A stretch of DNA of 64,000 nucleotides from JABDBL01 sp963845445 (GCA_963845445.1 CAWJSE010000002.1:3355141-3419140), one strand, 5' to 3'; shown: positions 53,727 through 62,084, counted from the stretch's first letter. Notes: a model not told the origin generated them from the letters alone. Made by a program: numbers and translations.

Positions 53727-54587
53727 TTAGGCACTCAATAATTGATGTTTTGACGCGTGTCTATAAGCAATTCTTCTGCCCACTGCTTTAGCGATATCGG
53801 CCAAACTTTCAATTAAAGCTTGCATGTCTGGTAAAGACAGTGCTTGTCTGGCATCAGAAACAGATAATTCAGGCTCTGGATGGCATTCTATTATCAATCC
53901 ATCAGCACCACAAGCAATAGCAGCTCTAGCTAAATCTGGCACTAATTCTCGTTTGCCGGCAGCATGGCTTGGGTCAACAATCACTGGCAAATGAGTTAAT
54001 TGGCGCAAAGCTACTACTGCTCCTAGGTCTAAAACATTGCGTGTGTAAGTATCATAGCTGCGTATGCCTCTTTCGCACAGAATTACATTAGCATTACCGT
54101 GACTAAGAATATACTCAGCAGCCATGATAAATTCTTCAATGGTGGCTGATAAACCGCGCTTCAAAAGTACTGGCTTATTCACTCGGCCAACAGTTTTGAG
54201 CAATTCAAAGTTTTGCATATTGCGACTGCCTATTTGCAAAACATCTACATGATCTATTACTGCCGCCACTTGCTGGCAAGACATTACTTCTGTCACTACC
54301 GGTAAGCCGCTTATTTTTCTTATATGTGAGAGTATTGCCAATCCTTCATCCGCCAGTCCTTGGAAAGAATAAGGCGAAGTTCTTGGCTTATAAATGCAAC
54401 CTCTGATAGCCTGTATTATTCCCAAAGGCAATGCTTGGGCGACTTCTTCCATTTGTGCCATGTCTTCAACGGCACATGGTCCAGCAATGATAAACAAGTC
54501 TTCATGGCCGCAATTTATACTGTTAGTAATTTTAATGACACTGCGCTCATTTTCTTTTTTCTTGAGAGCTAAGCGAGCATTTACCAT
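53727..54587 (-). CDS. aroF: 3-deoxy-7-phosphoheptulonate (DAHP) synthase, class I-beta
   Basis: First step of the shikimate pathway, condensing PEP and erythrose 4-phosphate. 286 residues from ATG 54587 (AGGGGG ahead); a longer reading would enter the attenuator hairpin. Landmarks: FIIAGPCAVEDMAQM, RGCIYKPRTSPYSFQGLADE, LQIGSRNMQNFELLK, NVILCERGIRSYDTY and VIVDPSHAAGKRELV (metal and substrate loops). Of the compact Bacillus/Thermotoga-like type, without a fused chorismate mutase or ACT domain. So feedback control, if any, falls to the leader attenuator upstream. Confidence 0.95.
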   Translation of the reverse strand: MVNARLALKKKENERSVIKITNSINCGHEDLFIIAGPCAVEDMAQMEEVAQALPLGIIQAIRGCIYKPRTSPYSFQGLADEGLAILSHIRKISGLPVVTEVMSCQQVAAVIDHVDVLQIGSRNMQNFELLKTVGRVNKPVLLKRGLSATIEEFIMAAEYILSHGNANVILCERGIRSYDTYTRNVLDLGAVVALRQLTHLPVIVDPSHAAGKRELVPDLARAAIACGADGLIIECHPEPELSVSDARQALSLPDMQALIESLADIAKAVGRRIAYRHASKHQLLSA

Positions 54588-54605
54588 AGAGACCCCCTGA
54601 TTAAC

Positions 54606-54635
54606 AAAAAACCGCAGATCTAAAAATCTGCGGTT
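54606..54635 (-). terminator. aroF attenuator terminator hairpin
   Basis: Minus-strand stem AACCGCAGAT / ATCTGCGGTT (10 pairs, 6-base loop) followed by a T-run, 18 bases before the aroF start. The stem is identical to that of the trp attenuator. Confidence 0.93.
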
Positions 54636-54686
54636 CATCTTGAGTATTTCCTAAAAAAGCTAAAGCTAATTCACCTCAGATGAACC
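54632..54686 (-). promoter_or_regulatory. aroF antiterminator pairing region
   Basis: GGTTCATCT at the end of the leader peptide (54678-54686) pairs perfectly over 9 bases with AGATGAACC at 54632-54640, which overlaps the upstream arm of the terminator stem. The folds exclude each other. Confidence 0.75.
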
Positions 54687-54721
54687 TGAAACCACCAATA
54701 AGTAAAAAAGCTGCTAAACAT
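54671..54721 (-). CDS. aroF leader peptide rich in aromatic codons
   Basis: 16 codons reading MFSSFFTYWWFQVHLR then stop. Of these, seven are aromatic: four Phe, one Tyr and two adjacent Trp, placed just before the antiterminator sequence. It ends in the same QVHLR as the trp leader. It lies 20 bases after the promoter -10 and 35 bases before the hairpin. A ribosome starved for any of the three aromatic amino acids should stall here and let transcription into aroF continue. Regulation is inferred from architecture, not measured. Confidence 0.85.
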   Translation of the reverse strand: MFSSFFTYWWFQVHLR

Positions 54722-54740
54722 GTTGATAAACCTGTTTATC

Positions 54741-54769
54741 CTTATATTGTGCGAAAAATCGACTGACAA
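54741..54769 (-). promoter_or_regulatory. aroF promoter
   Basis: TTGTCA (54764-54769) and TATAAG (54741-54746) with a 17-base spacer on the minus strand, just upstream of the leader peptide. The match to consensus is moderate. Confidence 0.65.
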
Positions 54770-54789
54770 AAAATCAATCTTTCACCAAT

Positions 54790-55320
54790 ACTAGCCTTGG
54801 CAAAGACACCAGTCAAGCTTTTATTAAGGTTAGCGGAGCGCGGCTGGTTGAAATTCTCAGTTAAGCCACGTTAGCGCTAACTATAAGTAGTTGTAAAGTA
54901 ATAATTTAATTTTGATAATGCCTATGTTAGCTCAGCCTTGCCGTTTATACCATTTCATTCCCAAACGACTGATACTGAGTTGTGATTGCATACTAAGAGC
55001 GATTTTGTCTTCAGTAAATGCCAGGAGATATAAGACTTGATTTTGCTACTTGCATTTTGGGAAAGTTAGTTATCGTTCAAACAACCCCGAATAAGCAGGA
55101 TACGCTCAGACCCCCTAGATCAAAGACCAAAGCAGTGTTTCTTCCACTTCGCTTGCGATGGTAGGGGGACTCCGGCTGAGATTATAGCGCCGTGTGTTGC
55201 GGTGCAAGTCGGTTTAGAGTTGTCCTTGGGGAAGTGCGAGCGTGTTTAGACCCTGGGCGTTGCTTTGTTAGGCACTGCCTAACCGAAGCGCGCCGTTCAC
55301 CTCTAGAAGGAGATTGTGCC
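54790..55320. other. Intergenic between aroF and a GC-rich orphan
   Basis: AT-rich until about 55130, then GC-rich. It contains the second copy of the dispersed motif beginning GCGCTAACT (54874-54920). No gene seen before the GTG at 55321. Confidence 0.5.
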
Positions 55321-55701
55321 GTGCCGAAGGAAGATCGGTTGGAAAGTCTGATTGCAAGCATTCGAGAGGCGTTGAACCAGGAGACGCCTGATTTCATCGT
55401 ACGCCGCGCCGAGCAGTTCGTTGCGTCAACGCCCGAACTCGCGAAAGCCGTCCTGAATGCCGTCGATGCTGGTCACGAGTTCACTTCCCAGTGGGACCAG
55501 GTCATTTTCCGGCTCGGTGCGCTCAGTGACGACGAGATCAAGGAGGAAGTGGCATTCTTGCTGAATGAGCTGGCCGACCACGAGGTCAGGGTCATCAATG
55601 GGATCGCCGCTGTGACTAGCGCCAAGGCGGAGCAGCGGGCGTACGGAGAGTTGGGCGAAATCTTCGAGGCTGCCCGCAAGGAAGCTGGCAGGAGCGCCTA
55701 A
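55321..55701 (+). CDS. Hypothetical helical protein, GC-rich cassette
   Basis: 126 residues from GTG 55321; AAGGAG eight bases ahead fixes this start inside a longer open frame. All-helical, acidic sequence (RLESLIASIREALNQETPDF, IKEEVAFLLNELADHEVRVI), perhaps a four-helix bundle. No family recognised. A single gene with its own terminator. Confidence 0.6.
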   Translation: MPKEDRLESLIASIREALNQETPDFIVRRAEQFVASTPELAKAVLNAVDAGHEFTSQWDQVIFRLGALSDDEIKEEVAFLLNELADHEVRVINGIAAVTSAKAEQRAYGELGEIFEAARKEAGRSA

Positions 55702-55791
55702 CCCCTGAGATCCGGGCGTGTCACGGCCTGGTTGGAAATGACCTAACTCTGCCATGCCAGAAAGGAGGCTTTACAGGACCGTAGAGGCTGA

Positions 55792-55859
55792 GAGAGCCGG
55801 AGCGTGCTGATTTGCGCTCTCCGGCTCTCAAAGCCTTGCTATCTTTTTGCTGTTTTTTT
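55792..55859 (+). terminator. Intrinsic terminator of the 55.3 kb orphan
   Basis: A strong perfect stem, GAGAGCCGGAGCG (55792-55804) with CGCTCTCCGGCTCTC (55815-55829), followed by a T-rich tail. Composition turns AT-rich at once. Confidence 0.9.
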
Positions 55860-55985
55860 GGATCATTTTTAAATTAACGGCTACTTTCGATTGAATTGGA
55901 ACTTTTCGCCGCAGTCAAACGTAGTAAGGAATGGCGACATAACTTTAAATTGCCAATTACCCAACACAATGATAGGATTGTTTTG

Positions 55986-56105
55986 ATGATACCAGACTTT
56001 AACGAAGAGGGAAATTTACCGCCAGGTATACCGAGATTAAGGCATCTAAATGATAAAGAACGAAAAACAATACAAAATCAGCAAATCTTGGATAAGAAAA
56101 TTTGA
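55986..56105 (+). pseudogene. N-terminal remnant of a DUF6932-like protein
   Basis: MIPDFNEEGNLPPGIP is the N-terminal signature of DUF6932-type proteins that commonly sit next to HTH genes like the one downstream. The rest of the protein is absent. The remaining codons overlap the HTH gene in another frame. Low confidence in the family name. Confidence 0.45.
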
Positions 56106-56465
56106 AGACGCTATTTTCGAAGCAAAAAGATTACCTGTGAGTTCTAACCAGCCATGGTTGAGGCGCGGACAGATCGAATCCCTAGAGAATCAGCTTGACG
56201 CTATTAAAGGCGAGGTAAAAGAATATGAGATGCTGAAATCAGGTAAAACGAAACTGGCTTCTTTGGATACAGTCTCGAAACTTCCCGTACTTTTGATCAA
56301 ATGGCGTATAGCCAATAATTGGACGCAAAGGGACTTATCAAAAGGCTTGGCTTAGCAGAACAGCAAATCCAAAAGTATGAAAATACCAATTATTCTACAG
56401 CCACTTTGGCGACTATAAGCCGGATTGCTGAAGCTCTGCAACAAAGGCTTTCGGAGCAGGCTTAG
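56050..56465 (+). CDS. HTH (XRE-family) protein, frameshifted
   Basis: About 138 residues. N-terminal ISKSWIRKFEDAIFEAKRLP, RGQIESLENQLDAIKGEVKE coiled segment, then the helix-turn-helix RIANNWTQRDLSK-RLGLAE and QQIQKYENTNYSTATLATIS. The frame breaks at 56340-56343, where one extra A in the run of four restores it (stop at 56465 instead of 56355). It probably belongs to a toxin-antitoxin-like pair whose partner is the remnant just upstream. AT-rich. Confidence 0.75.
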
Positions 56466-56660
56466 AATTGACCGGCTGAAAACGGAAAAAAGAAAGTCAT
56501 AAAATAAACCCTGTAAATTAAAAGAAAAGCAAATAAAAATGGGGGAATCGCCCAACCAAAGGTTTGATTTAAGAGCAAGCCTTCAGCTGAGCAATTCCTC
56601 CTGATCACTTCGTTTTGATCAACTTTGGTACTTTCGGGACATCTCAGCAAATTGCTCCTA

Positions 56661-57410
56661 CTACCGAGTCACCGCTAGCGCTTTTTGCAGAAAGCGCAAA
56701 AGCATTTCTCGGTGAGCGTATGCACCTCTCACGCTCAGAATGTGCTTTTCGCCCGGCAGGTAGAGAGTTTCCATCTCTCTACCCGCCGCCCTTAGCCTGC
56801 TTTCGAGCGCCTGGCTGCGCTGTGGCGACCATTTGTCACTGTGTTCCCCATCTTCTAAACCGTGACTGAGAAAAACCTGTCCGGCGAAATTCTCTATGGC
56901 AATGGGTTCTCCAGGACAGAGAGGCTGACCACCCCAAAACCAGGCTCTGGCGTCAAGATCTTGTGCATCAGCCTCGCGGCTCCAAGTGAAACCGCCAACG
57001 ATGCAATCAGTTGCTGCGTGAACGGCAACAGCGTCTATCTTGATTGGCTGTGGTAGAGATGCGAGCACTAATGCCTGTTCTGCGCCTCTCGAAAATCCCC
57101 ACAAAGCCATTTTCTTGCCCCGCATCGCTGATTGGTTAGAAAGCCAATCGATGGACTCAAAGGTGTCTTCCAGTCTGATGTTGATCACATCCGCTGGCAC
57201 GCCTTCAACCGGATACGCTGGTGAAGCACACCAGGTGAAGGCTAGCGCGGCGTAGCCGTGCATCGCCAAAAACTCTGCCATAATGTCGTGGCCCCGCGCG
57301 CCGCCGCCATCGCTCCCGTGAAGAACCACCACACCACCCAAGACCTTTTTTCCTTTTGGTAAATACAAATTGCTGCTAGGGAAAGGGCACTCAGCCAGCT
57401 TGTACAACAT
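56661..57410 (-). CDS. Alpha/beta hydrolase, dienelactone-hydrolase or acyl-thioesterase-like
   Basis: 249 residues. GGVVVLHGSDGGGARGHDIM is the oxyanion region, ALWGFSRGAEQALVLASLPQ contains the nucleophile elbow (G-x-S-R-G), and LPGEKHILSVRG has the catalytic His; the Asp is probably in SHGLEDGEH. Resembles the BAAT/acyl-CoA thioester C-terminal hydrolases and dienelactone hydrolases. Substrate unknown. GC-rich, flanked by AT-rich sequence, and its 3' end contains the recurring GCGGTGACTCGGT motif that encodes its final AVTR. Confidence 0.8.
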   Translation of the reverse strand: MLYKLAECPFPSSNLYLPKGKKVLGGVVVLHGSDGGGARGHDIMAEFLAMHGYAALAFTWCASPAYPVEGVPADVINIRLEDTFESIDWLSNQSAMRGKKMALWGFSRGAEQALVLASLPQPIKIDAVAVHAATDCIVGGFTWSREADAQDLDARAWFWGGQPLCPGEPIAIENFAGQVFLSHGLEDGEHSDKWSPQRSQALESRLRAAGREMETLYLPGEKHILSVRGAYAHREMLLRFLQKALAVTR

Positions 57411-57961
57411 TGAATTCTTACCGCCGGTATAGGCGATCTCCAGTTTTTAAAGTTCCGTGCTCCGATCTCGCTACCTGTCGAGCGGCAGGTTAAAGCGAAA
57501 GCGTTTTGTATTTTAATCCCGGTTGGGGTGCCTCAAATGAAATGATTGGTCGGAATTGACACGAACACTTAATCCTGACAAATTTTAATGAGCAAAATCA
57601 AGCCAGTCGCAGATCTAAAATCGAACCAAGCAGTATGTTCACTGCGGATCTTTGCCTCTCTAAGAGCAAAAGAGAAAATCCGGATCTGCATTCTCAGAAT
57701 CTTCTTATCAAATTAAACACCGCTTTTACAAAAGCGCGCGGCTCGCGCTAAGGCTACTGATCCTGTAATTACCGTCATCCCACTAAAGGGTGATAGCAGC
57801 TGAAAGAAATCACCTTTTGCTGTCACGCCCTTTAAGTAGCCGAGATCACCAATACTGACAGCCAGAGATCACCAAGAAAAGGGACGGACTATTCTTGCTG
57901 CTAATTTATGATTGGAGTGTAGATTTGATTTGATGATTTGAAATAAAAACTGGAGGCTTAC
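57411..57961. other. Intergenic with imperfect inverted repeats
   Basis: No gene. An imperfect inverted repeat (ACTAAAGGGTGATAGCAG near 57781 with CTGTCACGCCCTTTAAGT near 57821) could form a hairpin. A second, short one is CCTGTCGAGCGGCAGG near 57473. Confidence 0.45.
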
Positions 57962-58240
57962 ATGACTGTGTTGCGTAATAAATGGCTGTTTGTTGTAGCC
58001 TCTTTCACTTTGACTATGAGTCCAGCTTGGTCAAAATCACTTTGCTTAGGGTATCTTACCGATTCCGGTTATTATTTAAGGCTTAATCCGCAGTATATTA
58101 AGGAATTATTGTCTTATTCACCACTGCTCATTTTATTAGATTTAGTCTTTAGTCTGGTTATAGTCTATTATTTGAAAAAAGCGATCCAGCAAAAACTCAG
58201 GTCAAAGAGCTATGTCATGAATACCGCTCCAAAACCCTGA
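57962..58240 (+). CDS. Small membrane protein with signal-like N-terminus
   Basis: 92 residues from ATG 57962 behind CTGGAGG. A signal-like hydrophobic N-terminus (KWLFVVASFTLTMSPAWS) and a second hydrophobic helix at about residues 50-70 (PLLILLDLVFSLVIVYYLKK) with a basic tail. AT-rich. No family recognised. It lies about 100 bases before another small membrane protein, so the two may work together. Confidence 0.65.
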   Translation: MTVLRNKWLFVVASFTLTMSPAWSKSLCLGYLTDSGYYLRLNPQYIKELLSYSPLLILLDLVFSLVIVYYLKKAIQQKLRSKSYVMNTAPKP

Positions 58241-58338
58241 GCTCGAATAAGAGTTACTAGATTAGTAATTTTACGATTGCCAAATCCTCACTGCAAGTAT
58301 ATTGTAATGTTGGGCACAGGATTGGGAGGTTATCGAAT

Positions 58339-58551
58339 TTGGACTTCTGGACAATTCTACTGGTAGTTACTTGCTTTGGTGGCATAATGGGCTGGTTCTT
58401 TACTATCCCTCTTAGCAACTGCTTGCTTATGTATTGTAATTGGCGAGAAGGGGTAGACGTAGACTGGGCCTCTGAAATTGGCTTTGCCATTGCCGGTCCT
58501 CTTGCTTGGTTCTTTGCCCTTTTTGAAATTATTTTGCTTTATAGCAAATAG
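58339..58551 (+). CDS. Small two-span membrane protein
   Basis: 70 residues from TTG 58339; GGGAGGT seven bases ahead supports this start. Two membrane helices (WTILLVVTCFGGIMGWFFTI and IGFAIAGPLAWFFALFEIIL) joined by a short acidic loop with a Cys. No family recognised. Confidence 0.6.
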   Translation: MDFWTILLVVTCFGGIMGWFFTIPLSNCLLMYCNWREGVDVDWASEIGFAIAGPLAWFFALFEIILLYSK

Positions 58552-58616
58552 ATGCCTCGTGCTCCTGGGCGGGGCTTTCGCTTTAATCATTATTAAATTG
58601 TTCTCTTTAATTTCAA

Positions 58617-59594
58617 CTAAAAGCCTGGACCGGCAGGCGGTGTTGGCGCTGAGGCGCCTTGAACTTTTTGATTTGCTTGCTGTGCTTGTTCTGCTGTCTT
58701 TTGCGCTTCTGCCTCGGCTTGCTGTTCGTCAAGCGCTCCTTGCTCAGCTTTAGCTTGCTGGATAAGTAGCATCTTACGTCCCTTATATCCTGCTAATTCA
58801 ACTATATCTGCCTGCCCTAGCCGCTTGGCCATGTCATAAACTTCTTTGCATTCATTGACATTGGCGATTTGATAAACTGCTCTGCGTAAAATTTTGCGCT
58901 CTAAATCAGGCTGTTCAAGCGGCTCAATGGCAGTAATTAGACGACAAAGTACATGAGCATTATTTTCTTGATCCATGGCATCTTTAATTGCTTTGCGCGT
59001 CAAATCTTCCATAGCCATAAGCTTTGCTTGCTTGGCAAAATCTACTTTGTCTTCGCTACTAGTCTCCTGCACATATAGCTTGTCCATGGCAATATGGCTT
59101 ATATCGTTCATTGCCATCGATTGCGCTTTATGGGCTAATTGCAGCAATTCTTCTTTGCTTTGCGCTTTAGCTATGAGCGAATCGACAGCCTCTTTAGTAA
59201 TTTCATAAAGCTGGCATTGACGCGCACAACTAATAATTTGAAAATAGTCATCTTGTGTTTTAGCTAGGTGCAATGCTTTGTTTAGACAGTTACGGCGTAC
59301 CGGTATAAGAATACTGCCAGAATTCTCAGTGCTTTTTACCAGTGCAATGCACTGATCTACGCTTACCACCAGATCAATGGCCGTTTGATAGGCAGCTTGC
59401 GCTTTTTCTGCCTTGCTCGACTTAGCATAACTGTTGCCTTTTTTAGCTGCTGATTGCTGCTGCTTGCTTAGCAATGAAGTGTCTTCTGCTCCGCTAGCCA
59501 CAGCAGCAAAACTGGCCAAAATGAATAACAATACGGCGGTGGCTCTGAATTTATGCCGGTAGTAAATATTTTTTTGTATTTTATAATTTTCCAT
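58617..59594 (-). CDS. Secreted helical-repeat protein
   Basis: 325 residues. A signal peptide at about residues 15-36 (FRATAVLLFILASFAAVASG, then AEDTS) directs export. The rest is helical and repetitive, with Ala-rich 35-40 residue units reminiscent of TPR or HEAT repeats (VDSLIAKAQSKEELLQLAHK, MAMEDLTRKAIKDAMDQENN). The C-terminus is Gln/Ala-rich and ends in Pro-Gly. AT-rich and native-like, comparable with the TPR protein at 4.9 kb. Confidence 0.75.
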   Translation of the reverse strand: MENYKIQKNIYYRHKFRATAVLLFILASFAAVASGAEDTSLLSKQQQSAAKKGNSYAKSSKAEKAQAAYQTAIDLVVSVDQCIALVKSTENSGSILIPVRRNCLNKALHLAKTQDDYFQIISCARQCQLYEITKEAVDSLIAKAQSKEELLQLAHKAQSMAMNDISHIAMDKLYVQETSSEDKVDFAKQAKLMAMEDLTRKAIKDAMDQENNAHVLCRLITAIEPLEQPDLERKILRRAVYQIANVNECKEVYDMAKRLGQADIVELAGYKGRKMLLIQQAKAEQGALDEQQAEAEAQKTAEQAQQANQKVQGASAPTPPAGPGF

Positions 59595-59656
59595 CTATGT
59601 TGCTTAGCTTAGATATCCTAGCAATATCGCGTTCTGAGCTTTTGTTTACTTTTGCT

Positions 59657-59992
59657 CTATGCAGCTTCTTTTGGCTTGATATCAAATGATATTTTTTGTC
59701 CCAGTTTATCTAAATATTTCAACAGTGCGTCAACACTAAAGCAGTCAATCTTGAGCCCCATAATTTCAGCTATGCGCGGTTGAGCAACTCCTAACTCTTT
59801 TGCTGCTTTTCTTTGCGACCAGCCGTTTCCTCTAATGATTCGTCTGATTTCAATCATAAGATCTGCGCGCACAAGCAAGTTAATAGCTTGCTCTTTGCTG
59901 AAGCCAATGTCTTCAAAAACATTGCCAGACCCTTCTTCCCAGAGGAATTTGCTTTCTGTTTTATTTAGTTCTTTCTTTGCTGACCTGCGCAT
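59657..59992 (-). CDS. HTH (XRE-family) regulator, antitoxin-like
   Basis: 111 residues from ATG 59992 (a longer reading to 60091 is possible). An acidic N-terminal region, then GFSKEQAINLLVRADLMIEI and the helix-turn-helix GNGWSQRKAAKELGVAQPRI, followed by AEIMGLKIDCFSVDALLKYL. This matches the HigA2-like antitoxin group usually paired with a phage-type RelE toxin. No toxin gene lies beside it. A short inverted stretch around 60040-60060 (CGATAACTCGTATC) could be its operator. Confidence 0.75.
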   Translation of the reverse strand: MRRSAKKELNKTESKFLWEEGSGNVFEDIGFSKEQAINLLVRADLMIEIRRIIRGNGWSQRKAAKELGVAQPRIAEIMGLKIDCFSVDALLKYLDKLGQKISFDIKPKEAA

Positions 59993-60091
59993 ATTGTAAC
60001 TTTGCTCTCTCCAAGTCTGCCTCTCAATTAGCATGATACGATAACTCGTATCAGTAGTCAATCGTCTACGTCTATACGAATGAGGTGGCAC

Positions 60092-60554
60092 TAGAGTTCA
60101 GTCGCGAACCATGTAAAATTGCATAGCGTTTCATAGTTAGAAATCAAACTAAGAGCGAGGAATTTAAGAGCCAGACCTAGCGCGAACGACGCTAGGTTGC
60201 AAAGATTTTTTTAATCTATTTAGCGCGATGAAGCTTATCTAATTTCACTAGAGGCGGTTGATAGATTCAAAGTATCACAGCCATCCTCACGAAGAAATCA
60301 AAGGGCGTTTCACTAAACTTAGGACTGCACAATGCTTTGCTAATTAGAGATTAGAGATATTCTGCTATTAACAAGTAATTAACTAAAAAACTTGAATTGA
60401 GCTGTCCAAATTTGTAAGAGTAAATCGTTTGCAGTCTTTGATTTTAAGAGGAACCACCACCCAGCCTTCGGGTGTAGCGATAGTAAGTGATATGTTTGGC
60501 CGCTGTGTGGCGGCGAGACAAACACTTTATTCCTCAGCGAGAAAGGATCCTGCG
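60092..60554. other. Intergenic before the glucokinase-like gene
   Basis: AT-rich to about 60440, then GC-rich. No gene. The junction marks another GC-rich block. Confidence 0.45.
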
Positions 60555-61499
60555 ATGCTCGTTATTGCCGGCAACATTGGGGCTACTAAAGTCCAGCTGG
60601 CCTTGACGGATGTACAACCCGGCACGGTGGAGGTGCTTAAGAGAATCGTTGTCCCAAGAGAAAGCTGGCGGTCTATATCCGTCATGCTGGCGCATTTTTG
60701 CGCTGAATGGCAAGGCGACCCTGAAGCCATTTGTCTCTCTGTGCCGGGCACTGTTAACCCTGACCAAACCTGCCATATTCGGCCGATCGGCTCGCCCTTG
60801 GACGCTCAGAGACTGAGCTCCCAACTCGGGCTGCCCGTGAAGCTCATTTTTGATTGCTGCGCCACAGCCAGGGGTGTGGATTTGCTCCAGCCGGAAGAGA
60901 TTGTCACGCTCAGGGCCGGGAAGCCGAACCCAGATGCTGTGCAAGCGGTTCTCTGTGTTGGTATGGGCTTCGGCGCTGCTATGCGCGTACCGTGTGGAGG
61001 TTCTTACACCACCTTTCCTACCAGGGCAGGGTTGGTGGACTTCGCCGCGATTAATGGTCTTCAGCAGGATCTGCGCTCATACCTGGAACGGGTGCATTGC
61101 TGTAAAGCTCATCTCGACCTCATCCTGGGAGAGCAGGGCTTACAGGACATTTTCCGCTTCAGGGGTGGCATTGATGAAGACGGATTTGGCGAAGAGCCAA
61201 GAACGATTCTTGAGGGCGCCAGAAACAGAAGCAATCCGCTCTACAGCGAAACGGTCCGCTGGTTCAAGAGACTTTACGGCCAGATTGCCGGCAATCTGGC
61301 TTTGACTCTCAGCTCCACCGGCGGTGTCTATCTGTCCGGCGGCATGTCAGTAAACATCGCTTGGGCGATCGACCGGGAGTTTTTCGATACATTCAATGAC
61401 CACGGCGGGGGAGAATCCTGGTTAGCGGACATTCCCATCTACCTGCTTTTGAACGAGAGCGCGCCTCTACTTGGCGCTGCTAGTCTGGCACTGGAATAA
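60555..61499 (+). CDS. Glucokinase-family protein
   Basis: 314 residues from ATG 60555 (GAAAGGA ahead; a longer frame to 60429 is unlikely). Glucokinase fold of the Glk (hexokinase-actin) type: an N-terminal phosphate loop AGNIGATKVQLAL, CLSVPGTV, KLIFDCCATARGVDLL, LCVGMGFGAAMRVPCGGSYT, and the C-terminal VYLSGGMSVNI. Changes from the usual form are notable: the loop reads N-I-G-A-T where D-I-G-G-T is expected. Activity is therefore uncertain. GC-rich; a second orphan follows 30 bases on. Confidence 0.75.
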   Translation: MLVIAGNIGATKVQLALTDVQPGTVEVLKRIVVPRESWRSISVMLAHFCAEWQGDPEAICLSVPGTVNPDQTCHIRPIGSPLDAQRLSSQLGLPVKLIFDCCATARGVDLLQPEEIVTLRAGKPNPDAVQAVLCVGMGFGAAMRVPCGGSYTTFPTRAGLVDFAAINGLQQDLRSYLERVHCCKAHLDLILGEQGLQDIFRFRGGIDEDGFGEEPRTILEGARNRSNPLYSETVRWFKRLYGQIAGNLALTLSSTGGVYLSGGMSVNIAWAIDREFFDTFNDHGGGESWLADIPIYLLLNESAPLLGAASLALE

Positions 61500-61529
61500 T
61501 GAGGTGCTTTCACAAGAAAGGAGGTACAA

Positions 61530-61967
61530 ATGCGTCCAAAAGAATGTCTGGCAAGACTCAGTCAGGCGGTCGAAGCTTGGCGTCCTGATTCAGGCTTCGC
61601 GGATTACCGAGAAGCTCAACGCCAAGCAAAGACGCGCATGCGAAAACTTCTTTGGCGGGACCGCCAGTTCCGATGGGAGACGGTTTCGGACAGCGCAGAG
61701 GAGCGGGGGTATCGCTTTTTCCTGATTGACGTCAGCGAGGAAGTGACTGTCCACGCTTCTCTGGCAGGATGGGACAGTGACCCGCCTCCCATTTGCCGGG
61801 AGATTCCAGAAGTACTGTTACTCTGGCAACAGGTTCTGATCGACAACCTGAACTTCGTAGGATACACCGGCGCTCGTGTAGAGATCCGCCGTGAAACAAA
61901 TACCGCGGCTTCGTGGTGGATCACCATCTTCTTCCCAATCCGGAGCCGCGAGCTGGAGGTGTTCTAA
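61530..61967 (+). CDS. Hypothetical protein downstream of glucokinase-like gene
   Basis: 145 residues from ATG 61530, which follows AAAGGAGGTACAA, a near-perfect ribosome site. The sequence has YREAQRQAKTRMRKLLWRDR, ERGYRFFLIDVSEEVTVHAS and YTGARVEIRRETNTAASWWI, alpha/beta in look. No family recognised. In an operon-like pair with the kinase-like gene. Confidence 0.6.
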   Translation: MRPKECLARLSQAVEAWRPDSGFADYREAQRQAKTRMRKLLWRDRQFRWETVSDSAEERGYRFFLIDVSEEVTVHASLAGWDSDPPPICREIPEVLLLWQQVLIDNLNFVGYTGARVEIRRETNTAASWWITIFFPIRSRELEVF

Positions 61968-62084
61968 CCGGGACTAGGCTGCCCGGAGATAAAATCAGCG
62001 ACTAGCCAGGGAGGCGGTAGCAATACCGCTTTCCTGAGCTTTTGTTGCTTTGTGTGCCAGGCATGTTCAACATTTAGGAGGTGA

